The notes beneath the pieces were generated by a model, which ran no database searches, was not told where the DNA came from, and saw nothing but the letters and a program-made list of their open reading frames with translations. A DNA stretch of 64,000 bases from Candidatus Aramenus sp. CH1. GTDB lineage: Archaea; Thermoproteota; Thermoprotei_A; Sulfolobales; Sulfolobaceae. The stretch is taken from assembly GCA_022678445.1 (NCBI GenBank), contig JALBWU010000002.1:124001-188000 (forward strand). Direction: 5' to 3'. Positions within the stretch are counted from its first letter, which is position 1; each line of letters opens with the position of its first letter. Below are positions 57,683 through 64,000 of this stretch, piece by piece. The translations under genes were made by a program, and so were the position numbers.

Positions 57683-58042
57683 CTATTTCACTAGCCTTAA
57701 CCTCTGCATTATCGCCCTAACGCTAGAGTACCCGACTTCGCCCCAAGTTATCTCCCTGCTCAACGTTGCCTCCCACAAGGGCTTCCCCACTTCCTCTACA
57801 AACACTCTTAGCCCCGCTCTCTTGAACATGGCGTAGGAGGGATAGCAAGCAGACCCGTGGGGGGCGACAACAACCTCAGGTTTCATTGAGATGCATTGCC
57901 TTGCCACCTTAGGCCTCTCGTGGTACTTGTTCTCCGTTTTCTCTAAGATCTCCTTCCTTTGATCGTAGAAGAGTACTATGAACTTGGCTTTAGGGAACTC
58001 TTGTAGCCTCAAGTTCTCGTCCACTGTGGTGCAGACCTTCAT
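57683..58042 (-). CDS. NifX/NafY-like small alpha/beta protein
   Basis: A 119-residue protein, MKVCTTVDENLRLQEFPKA, with a strand-helix pattern and the phrase VVVAPHGSACYPSYAMFKRAGLRVFVEE, as in dinitrogenase iron-molybdenum cofactor family proteins (ribonuclease H-like). No nif gene is visible, and it precedes the Fdh-like gene by 76 bases on the same strand, so it could handle the molybdenum or tungsten cofactor of that enzyme. The assignment is tentative. A CTTATAAACT TATA box lies about 25 bases before ATG 58042. Confidence 0.55.
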   Translation of the reverse strand: MKVCTTVDENLRLQEFPKAKFIVLFYDQRKEILEKTENKYHERPKVARQCISMKPEVVVAPHGSACYPSYAMFKRAGLRVFVEEVGKPLWEATLSREITWGEVGYSSVRAIMQRLRLVK

Positions 58043-58107
58043 GTCTACAAATTTATCACGAGAGTTTATAAGAAAACGTTAATTTTCTCTTGAACCCATG
58101 TGTACGT
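58043..58107. promoter_or_regulatory. Overlapping divergent TATA boxes
   Basis: The sequence AGTTTATAAG at about 58062-58071 can be read in both directions. On the minus strand it is CTTATAAACT, about 25 bases before ATG 58042. On the plus strand it is TTTATAAG, about 22 bases before TTG 58090 and 40 before ATG 58108. The two genes probably compete for one site. Confidence 0.5.
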
Positions 58108-59439
58108 ATGGCTGAAGAGGAGAGGAAGATAAGCGTAGCCTACGCCACTGCCGTGAGCCTAGGGGCAATAATAGGCTCGGGGATATTCGTGTTGAGCGGG
58201 ACAGTGATCTCCCTCGCCGGGGCCCTTTCCTTGGTGGCCTTTGCCTTCGTTGGCTTCATCTCCCTTATCCTAGCCTTCGAGTTAGGGGAGCTCACGAGCG
58301 TGTACCCACAACTGAGGGGCTCTTCGTACTCCTTTGCGTATGAGGCCTTTGGGAGCAACTTGGGCTTTGTCACTGGGGTCTTGATGTACGTCAGCTACGC
58401 AACCAGCGTACCGGCAATAGCCTTGGGCTTCGGCTCCTACTTGAGTGCGTTGCTCGGCTTCGGCTCCCCCTTGGTCTACGCCATAGCCCTCATAGTCGTC
58501 CTCCACGTGGTCAACCTCCTGGGCGTGCAGAAGGCGGCAGAGACGGACTTTTACCTAGTCGCGATAAAGGTGGCGGTACTGGTGTACTTCGTGGTGTTTG
58601 CCTTGATAGTGAGCGAGTTCAACCCCTCCCACTTTACGACACCTCCCAACGTAGGTTACGGCTTCTTTGAGTCCATGCAGGGGATAATATTTGCCTACTC
58701 AGGCTTCCAGAGCGTCTCGACTATTGCCCCGGACGTCAAGGGAGGGGGAAACGGGGCAGCTAAGGCCATAGTGTACTCCGTGCTAATAAGCTTCGTCCTC
58801 TACGTCCTGGTCACGGTCTCCCTAATGTCCCTAGCCCCTGCGTCCTCCTTTAAGATAGCGGCAGATCCCCTTTCCTTTGCCCTAAACTACGTCCACGCGC
58901 CGGACTACGTCTACTTGGTGGTAGACGTTGGGGCGCTTATGGCCACAACCTCCGCCACCTTAGCCACCATCTTGACCTCGGCAAACGTCATCTACCAAGT
59001 TAGCGCAGACGGGCTACTGCCAAAGTTCTTCTCCAACTACGACAAGAAGAGGGACGTCCCAGTTAACGGGGTTTTGCTCACGTTGGCGATCTCAATAGTG
59101 ACCTTGTTTGCCGGGAACGTGTACGTCATAGCTTCAATAAGCAACTTCGGCCTCCTCTTTACTTACTTGATGACTACGCTTGCAATCTTCAAGTTTAGGA
59201 GACAGGGGGTGGTTGGGAGCTTCAAGACCCCTGGATATCCTTATCTGCCAACGGTTTCATTGGTGGGTCTGCTGGTGGTATTTGTTGGGATGCCAAAGGA
59301 GGCCCTGCTGATAGGAGTCATCACTACTTTGGTACTCCTTATGTTTTACGCCATACTAAGGGAAGGGAAGAGGACCTCTCCAGAGAAGGTGAGGCTCTTT
59401 GAGGAGGTCGAAAAATTCTTCGAAGGTCATAAAAGTTAA
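58108..59439 (+). CDS. APC superfamily amino acid permease
   Basis: From ATG 58108 it has 443 residues and about 12 helices. GAIIGSGIFVLSG near residue 18 is the unwound helix 1 substrate-binding motif of APC permeases. GIIFAYSGFQSV near 200 is another conserved segment. An in-frame TTG at 58090 would add six residues (MNPCVR). The substrate is unknown. The AT-rich 3' end overlaps an inverted repeat at 59435-59457. Confidence 0.85.
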   Translation: MAEEERKISVAYATAVSLGAIIGSGIFVLSGTVISLAGALSLVAFAFVGFISLILAFELGELTSVYPQLRGSSYSFAYEAFGSNLGFVTGVLMYVSYATSVPAIALGFGSYLSALLGFGSPLVYAIALIVVLHVVNLLGVQKAAETDFYLVAIKVAVLVYFVVFALIVSEFNPSHFTTPPNVGYGFFESMQGIIFAYSGFQSVSTIAPDVKGGGNGAAKAIVYSVLISFVLYVLVTVSLMSLAPASSFKIAADPLSFALNYVHAPDYVYLVVDVGALMATTSATLATILTSANVIYQVSADGLLPKFFSNYDKKRDVPVNGVLLTLAISIVTLFAGNVYVIASISNFGLLFTYLMTTLAIFKFRRQGVVGSFKTPGYPYLPTVSLVGLLVVFVGMPKEALLIGVITTLVLLMFYAILREGKRTSPEKVRLFEEVEKFFEGHKS

Positions 59440-59457
59440 TTTAATTTCTAAATTAAC
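59435..59457. terminator. AT-rich inverted repeat at permease 3' end
   Basis: GTTAATTT (59435-59442) and AAATTAAC (59450-59457) form an 8-bp perfect stem with a 7-base loop that overlaps the permease stop codon. It lacks a strong T tract, so it may be only a weak terminator or an operator-like site. Confidence 0.35.
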
Positions 59458-59558
59458 AAAATTAAAGATAACATATTAACTTTCTTAAACTAATGTCGTG
59501 ATGAAGTCCATCAGTCCAACGTCTCACGCTTAATACTCAGTCGACGTAGAAATGTAAT

Positions 59559-60971
59559 GTGAGAATAATGAGCCTGAGTCTGAGCTCAAAGGCAACAATA
59601 GGAATAATAGTGGTAGCCTTAATGTCTTTCTCCGTAGTAATGGCGTTTGAAAACGTTACGTTAGCCCAGACCTCTCCACAGATCCCGGTGTACAAGGTAG
59701 TTGGGTCAGCTGACCTCTCAAACCCCGGTAGCGCTAGCTACTGGAACAACATACCTTGGATCAACATCTCCCTGACTGCCAACATCCCTAACGCCCCGAC
59801 CTCTGGGCTGACCCACTACTTATTGGTAAAGGCTGCGTGGAACGGCTCGTGGATATTCGTCTTAGAGGAGTGGCCCTCGTCTAACCCAGCGTACAACGCG
59901 TGGTCTGCCGCAGCGAGTGCTCTATATCCAAATGCCTCTGGTCCAGGACTGTTTAGGATAATCGAGCTGACTCCGGGCACGACCTACACAGTAGAGAGCA
60001 ATTACACCAATTACGTCTCAATAGTGAACGGCAAACAGCTCACAGGGAGGATAGTGCTCAACTACTCTGGGATAACCTTACCCGCTCCAAACGGCACGCA
60101 AATATACGTAATGCCAAATGGCACCATCCTGCTTTACCACTCCCTGAGGCCCATGGAGGATCTCTTGTACAGCGACGGGATGTTCTACGGCTATTACACA
60201 AACTCGACCTGGTACTACCCAGACAGGGCTGCCATTATGTGGTACCTAGGAAGCGGCACCCCCACTAAGGACGGGATGAACATAGGCGCTAAGTACCCTG
60301 GACAGCAGTTTGACGGGGTTACCTTTAAGGTCGCCGGCGGTTCCTTGGCACAACAGGGAGGTTCGGCAAACATATGGATGTGGGTATCTGGAGCCACGTG
60401 GAACAACGCTACCTACGACCCCGCATTTAAGGCCAACTTGTGGGAGAGCGAGTCGCTGACTGGTCTCCCTTACGTTGATCCTGGCGACCACGGTTTCGCG
60501 GTCCCGCTTTACACCAATAACACTAACATGTACGAGGTGGACACGGCAGGCATCTGGTACACACCCGTAGCTTCAAGTGGGCTAAACGGCTCCTTGTTCT
60601 TCATATGGACTGGGGCAAAGTACGTGGACGGAAACTGGGTCGTAGAGTTCGCGAGACCTTTGGCGGTACCACCAGCTTACGAGCCCTACATGCCTAACAT
60701 AACCGTAGGGAAGACGTACTACGTTGCGTTTGCTGTATGGCAAGGACCCTTAGGCGAGACGCTCTTCGACAAGTCCATCACGCCGAGCTTCCTGACTTTA
60801 CAGCTGGTAACTACCCCTCCCACTACCATGACCTCCACTTCAACCACCAGCTCCACTACAGCGCCCTCCGTGTCCTCCTCCATACCCTCGACCACCGTTG
60901 ACGTTACTCTGGTAGGGGTAGTGATAGCCATAGTGGCCTTGATCGCTCTATACGTGGTGTACAGAAGATGA
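59559..60971 (+). CDS. cbsA: CbsA, cytochrome b558/566 subunit A
   Basis: A 470-residue secreted heme protein that is the outward-facing subunit of the archaeal mono-heme cytochrome b558/566. It has a signal peptide ([17 protein letters not shown]), an ectodomain rich in N-glycosylation sequons, and a C-terminal Ser/Thr-rich stretch ([13 protein letters not shown]) before a membrane helix and a final YRR. It is in the order cbsA-cbsB-soxL2-soxN known in Sulfolobales. The start is GTG 59559 (CTTAATACTC about 26 bases upstream); ATG 59568 is an alternative. The 3' end overlaps cbsB by four bases. Confidence 0.9.
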   Translation: MRIMSLSLSSKATIGIIVVALMSFSVVMAFENVTLAQTSPQIPVYKVVGSADLSNPGSASYWNNIPWINISLTANIPNAPTSGLTHYLLVKAAWNGSWIFVLEEWPSSNPAYNAWSAAASALYPNASGPGLFRIIELTPGTTYTVESNYTNYVSIVNGKQLTGRIVLNYSGITLPAPNGTQIYVMPNGTILLYHSLRPMEDLLYSDGMFYGYYTNSTWYYPDRAAIMWYLGSGTPTKDGMNIGAKYPGQQFDGVTFKVAGGSLAQQGGSANIWMWVSGATWNNATYDPAFKANLWESESLTGLPYVDPGDHGFAVPLYTNNTNMYEVDTAGIWYTPVASSGLNGSLFFIWTGAKYVDGNWVVEFARPLAVPPAYEPYMPNITVGKTYYVAFAVWQGPLGETLFDKSITPSFLTLQLVTTPPTTMTSTSTTSSTTAPSVSSSIPSTTVDVTLVGVVIAIVALIALYVVYRR

Positions 60972-61930
60972 GTTTGTTCAAGGAGATCAAAGGTAATTTC
61001 AACGTTTTTTTGGCTATCCTAGGTATCTCGTCTTTTTTCCAGTTTGCCTTTAAGGAGGCGTTCATGTACCCCTCAGTTCTTCCACTTAACGTGCCGTATG
61101 AGTCCCAGCTTGAGGAGATAGGAAACGTGTTCTTCTACCTCTACTTTCTCTCAATGACTTTCGTTTCGTTCATCCTTGGTAACAAGTACAGGGTAATGTA
61201 CCTTGTAGGCTTCTCCCTGGTGGCCTCGTTCTTGGCCTCCGTCGTGCCTGGGTACAACTTGTCCCCGCTTTGGTATTACTTCGAGGTATTCATAGGGGTA
61301 ATAGGGATAGCGCTAGTCTTAGAGAGCCTCCTCAAGTCGTCTATCCGTTCCCTCCTCTTAGTCCCCTCTGCTCTGCTGGTTGTCGCGGGGGTTGTTGCGT
61401 CCATCTCGTTGAACGTCTACCACCAGGCACTCTTCGCCAACTACCTTGCCCTCTACCTCGCGTCCCTAGCGGGGTTTCTCCTGTACGTCGTAATTTGGAG
61501 GAAGATAAAGTCTGTCAGGACTTACGCGGGATTAGGCGTCTTCCTCCTGATCCTAGTCCCTTTTCTTTTCCTGGAGAAACAAGTCGCAGAAAACAGATAC
61601 ATGGAGATGCTAATGAACATGATCCTCCCCTCAGTCCTCGGTATAGACCTCTACAACCCCTTCCAAATAGTCTACCTTGTGTTTGCCATGGGCATGTCGT
61701 TTGCCCTTGTGTTTATGGCGTTGATCAAGGGTAACTACTCTGCAGGCATAGGCTACCTAATGCTCTTCAGCACCGTCTTCTTGGGCATTGAAGGCTACTT
61801 ACTCCTTGTGTACATGTTATCCCCTGTTGTGGGCTTTAGCCTTATGACCTACGCCGACGATGGCGAGCCTTTATGGTACTTAGCCAGGGGAAAATTAGTC
61901 CAACGGGTAAAGGATAAATCAAGCCAATGA
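60968..61930 (+). CDS. cbsB: CbsB, integral membrane subunit of cytochrome b558/566
   Basis: A 320-residue polytopic protein with about nine helices and an ATGA overlap with cbsA. CbsB homologues anchor CbsA and are only known in this cluster. No heme motif is obvious. Function in electron transfer to the Rieske-cytochrome b unit is inferred from synteny. Confidence 0.88.
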   Translation: MSLFKEIKGNFNVFLAILGISSFFQFAFKEAFMYPSVLPLNVPYESQLEEIGNVFFYLYFLSMTFVSFILGNKYRVMYLVGFSLVASFLASVVPGYNLSPLWYYFEVFIGVIGIALVLESLLKSSIRSLLLVPSALLVVAGVVASISLNVYHQALFANYLALYLASLAGFLLYVVIWRKIKSVRTYAGLGVFLLILVPFLFLEKQVAENRYMEMLMNMILPSVLGIDLYNPFQIVYLVFAMGMSFALVFMALIKGNYSAGIGYLMLFSTVFLGIEGYLLLVYMLSPVVGFSLMTYADDGEPLWYLARGKLVQRVKDKSSQ

Positions 61931-61954
61931 GATTTTTCTGTTTAGTGGTGCGAG

Positions 61955-62929
61955 TTGATAAAGTTCAAGATAGGAAAAGACGAAAGGGAAGTACTAGACT
62001 ACTCCAACTTGACGTTCTTTAGGAAGCTGGCCAGCAAGATAAGGGATCCAAGGACCAAGTTCGACGTTAAGGAGTTCGCAAAGAGGGGAGACGACTACTT
62101 GTTCAACTACGTTAACAAGAACGTGGGCAGCGTGGACGAGAAGAGGAGGAAGTTCCTCAAGTCGCTGGTATTTGGGATCGCAGCCGCTGCTGTGGTAGGG
62201 ATAATCCCAGGGGTCAGGGTCCTAGTACCGCCAACAATTACCGCCACTTCCGGGTTCCCGAAGTCGCTCTTGGTGGACTCCTCTGGGAACCCCATAAAGG
62301 CATCTTCCTTACCGGTCAACAGCCCCGTGATCGTCCTGTTTGAGTACCCAATGACAGGCGAGCCCAACTTCCTGCTTAATCTGGGGGACTCTAAAGGGAA
62401 CCCCGTGGAGATACCCCCGACGACAGTTACCATACCTCAGACGGGCAAGACGTACCAGTTCCCTGGGGGAGTAGGGCCCAACAAGTCCATAGTGGCCTAC
62501 TCTGCCATCTGTCAGCACTTGGGGTGTACTCCGCCGTATATCCACTTCTACCCTCCACAGTACGTCAGCCCAGCCCAACTTACAGCCTCTGAGCCCGACC
62601 AGCTGAGTGCTGAAGCGTTGCTGGCGGCAAAGCAGAACCACGTCGCCGCCCTAATTCACTGCGACTGTCACGGCTCGACTTACGACCCATACAAGGGGGC
62701 AGCAGTATTAACGGGACCTACGGTTAGACCCCTTCCCTCCGTGCTGTTAGAGTGGGACTCCACAAGTGACTACTTATACGCAATAGGCGCAATAGGCGTC
62801 GCCACCTACCCCAATGGAGCAAACGGCGTCCCCTCTAAGGATCCAACGGACGACTTGAGCAATAGCTACGGGAGGCCAGTAGGGGACAAGAGTACAGTCT
62901 CGGAGACTGAGAACCCGTTCTCCTCATGA
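61955..62929 (+). CDS. soxL2: SoxL2-type Rieske iron-sulfur protein
   Basis: A 324-residue Rieske protein. The [2Fe-2S] box motifs are CQHLGC near residue 186 and CDCHGSTYDP near 229, the usual Cys-x-His ... Cys-x2-His ligands. An N-terminal region of about 70 residues precedes a membrane helix near 70-90 (SLVFGIAAAAVVGIIPGVRVLV). The start is TTG 61955. It is the electron carrier between quinol-oxidising cytochrome b (SoxN) and the extracytoplasmic acceptor. The 24 bases before it lack a clear Shine-Dalgarno. Confidence 0.92.
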   Translation: MIKFKIGKDEREVLDYSNLTFFRKLASKIRDPRTKFDVKEFAKRGDDYLFNYVNKNVGSVDEKRRKFLKSLVFGIAAAAVVGIIPGVRVLVPPTITATSGFPKSLLVDSSGNPIKASSLPVNSPVIVLFEYPMTGEPNFLLNLGDSKGNPVEIPPTTVTIPQTGKTYQFPGGVGPNKSIVAYSAICQHLGCTPPYIHFYPPQYVSPAQLTASEPDQLSAEALLAAKQNHVAALIHCDCHGSTYDPYKGAAVLTGPTVRPLPSVLLEWDSTSDYLYAIGAIGVATYPNGANGVPSKDPTDDLSNSYGRPVGDKSTVSETENPFSS

Positions 62930-62973
62930 GTCTAACGTTTTACCCTTTTATCTGTCCTTGAAGAGGTGATCTT

Positions 62974-64000
62974 ATGGGAGTATCAGAATGGTTTAAGGAG
63001 AGGTTAGGTCTAGATGACCTACCGTTCTTCAGAACGCCGGACTACATGTACAAAGTAGAGTACTGGCTAGGGGCTTTAGTGGCAGCCTCGTTCATCTACA
63101 CTGTGATATCCGGGTTGATCCTCCTCCTATATTATAACCCCGAGGCTGGATACAGTTCTACTGAGACCCTCATACAGAAGGTCCCTTACGGCTCCGTGGT
63201 ATTGTACAGCCACCTGTACGGCGCCTACGCCATGATAATCCTCGCGTACGTCCACATGTTCAGGAACTACTTCGACGGAGCGTACAAGAAGCCCAGGGAA
63301 CTGCTCTGGATCCTTGGAGTCCTCATGTTGGTGTTGACGCTTGGGACTGCGTTCCTCGGGTACAGCTTGATAGGTGACGCTCTGGCGACTAGCGCAGTGG
63401 ACGTGGGAGAGGGGATAATAACCAGCATACCAAGTTTGTCCTTCCTCATACCGATACTCTTCGGCAACTACGACGCTGGAGACTACGGTAGGGTGCTCGC
63501 ATGGCACATAATCCTAGCAGCGCTGATAGGGGTGCTCTTCATGCTCCACTTCTTCATGGCAGAGCACTACGGTATGATGCCCTCAAAGAAGGAAAAGAAC
63601 AAGGCTCCAGCGGTCTACACTAAGGAGGAGTGGCAGAAGTTCAACCCTTGGTGGCCGAGGAACTTCGTGTACATGACGTCCCTTGTTTTCATGACCTGGG
63701 GCTTCATACTGCTCATACCAAACGCCTTGGCATACTTGAACGGACTACCACAAGAGCTTAACCCCTTCCTCAACCCGAAGCCAGCTCCACCGCCCAACAG
63801 CCCAGCTGCGGCCCACATAACCACTTACCCGCCGTGGTTCTTCCTATTCCTCTACAAGATTGCCGACTTCACCAGCGACGTGGTCATATTCCTGCTAATA
63901 GGCGTCATAATACCCCTAGTTTACCTATTGTTAGTGCCATTCATAGACAAGTCGCCTTACTTGGACCTCAAGAAGAGGAGGCTGTTCACTGCCTTTGGGA
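62974..64000 (+). CDS. soxN: SoxN, cytochrome b, partial (runs off window)
   Basis: Starts at ATG 62974 with GAGGTGAT seven bases upstream (62963-62970) and remains open to the end, giving 342 residues so far. It is a bc1-type cytochrome b. The two heme pairs are His80/His94 and His178/His192, each with 13 residues between. The Qo-site PEWY motif of bc1 complexes appears as Pro-Pro-Trp-Phe (286-289). Usual length is about 500. It forms the quinol-oxidising core of the cbs-sox complex. Confidence 0.93.
   Translation, partial: MGVSEWFKERLGLDDLPFFRTPDYMYKVEYWLGALVAASFIYTVISGLILLLYYNPEAGYSSTETLIQKVPYGSVVLYSHLYGAYAMIILAYVHMFRNYFDGAYKKPRELLWILGVLMLVLTLGTAFLGYSLIGDALATSAVDVGEGIITSIPSLSFLIPILFGNYDAGDYGRVLAWHIILAALIGVLFMLHFFMAEHYGMMPSKKEKNKAPAVYTKEEWQKFNPWWPRNFVYMTSLVFMTWGFILLIPNALAYLNGLPQELNPFLNPKPAPPPNSPAAAHITTYPPWFFLFLYKIADFTSDVVIFLLIGVIIPLVYLLLVPFIDKSPYLDLKKRRLFTAFG

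Overview
The window looks like chromosomal DNA of a thermoacidophilic, aerobic crenarchaeon of the order Sulfolobales, most like Metallosphaera or Acidianus. The evidence is a terminal cytochrome b558/566-Rieske-cytochrome b cluster (cbsA-cbsB-soxL2-soxN), a 4-hydroxybutyryl-CoA dehydratase with all four cluster ligands, a fused-alpha 2-oxoacid:ferredoxin oxidoreductase, a three-subunit aldehyde (glyceraldehyde) oxidoreductase, a DUF929 protein, surface proteins with Thr-rich stalks and C-terminal anchors, and TATA boxes about 26 bases before the start codon (leaderless transcripts). The genus is an inference; no rRNA or tRNA gene is visible.

Layout. 1-4.0 kb: ABC-2 exporter operon with a partial secreted protein, a tiny di-iron protein and a DHA2-type MFS exporter. 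4.1-5.6 kb: BluB-like flavin enzyme and a metallo-beta-lactamase (MBL)-fold hydrolase. 5.6-9.6 kb: SF2 helicase with a possible PD-(D/E)XK-like partner. 9.7-12.8 kb: membrane-anchored PQQ-type beta-propeller and a Thr-stalked surface protein. 12.8-14.5 kb: TusA and a decayed IS200/IS605-type TnpB element. 14.6-18.0 kb: glycosyltransferase cluster and a small anchored surface protein. 18-23.3 kb: 2-oxoacid:ferredoxin oxidoreductase, a stand-alone CARF-type protein and 4-hydroxybutyryl-CoA dehydratase. 23.5-28.2 kb: a compact module of glutamine-synthetase-like ligase, amidohydrolase, M20 amidohydrolase and amino-acid permease, resembling a split FluG/gamma-glutamyl pathway. 28.2-29.2 kb: gene-free stretch and a second, 5'-truncated TnpB copy.

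29.2-37 kb is accessory. It holds a thioesterase, a secreted protein, a DUF72 protein, an alpha-solenoid-like protein, a Cys-motif protein with a paralogue at 49.6-50.1 kb, a radical SAM/SPASM peptide-maturase-like enzyme preceded by a 23-codon reading frame, a zinc-ribbon protein, a cobalamin-radical-SAM-like protein without cluster cysteines, and a YkgJ-type protein. 37.4-41 kb is the molybdenum hydroxylase operon, preceded by a perfect 24-bp palindrome. 41-48 kb has a 39-codon small ORF, an SRPBCC-like plus MBL pair, a 50-bp IS200/605 end remnant, a TauE/SafE permease, an RHH regulator, a secreted Lon-like protein lacking the catalytic lysine, DUF929 and an aldehyde dehydrogenase pseudogene. 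48-59 kb has a universal stress protein, riboflavin reductase, membrane proteins, a K+-channel-like protein, a TauE/DUF1634 pair, a sugar MFS, a formate-dehydrogenase-like protein and an APC permease. 59.5-64 kb is the cbs-sox operon, running off the end.

The best candidate for an undescribed system is at 33.2-34.5 kb. A 23-residue basic peptide with a short Cys/Tyr/Trp tail is encoded just before a radical SAM/SPASM enzyme, and its stop codon overlaps the enzyme's Shine-Dalgarno sequence. This suggests an archaeal radical-SAM RiPP. It is sequence-based inference and needs conservation analysis.
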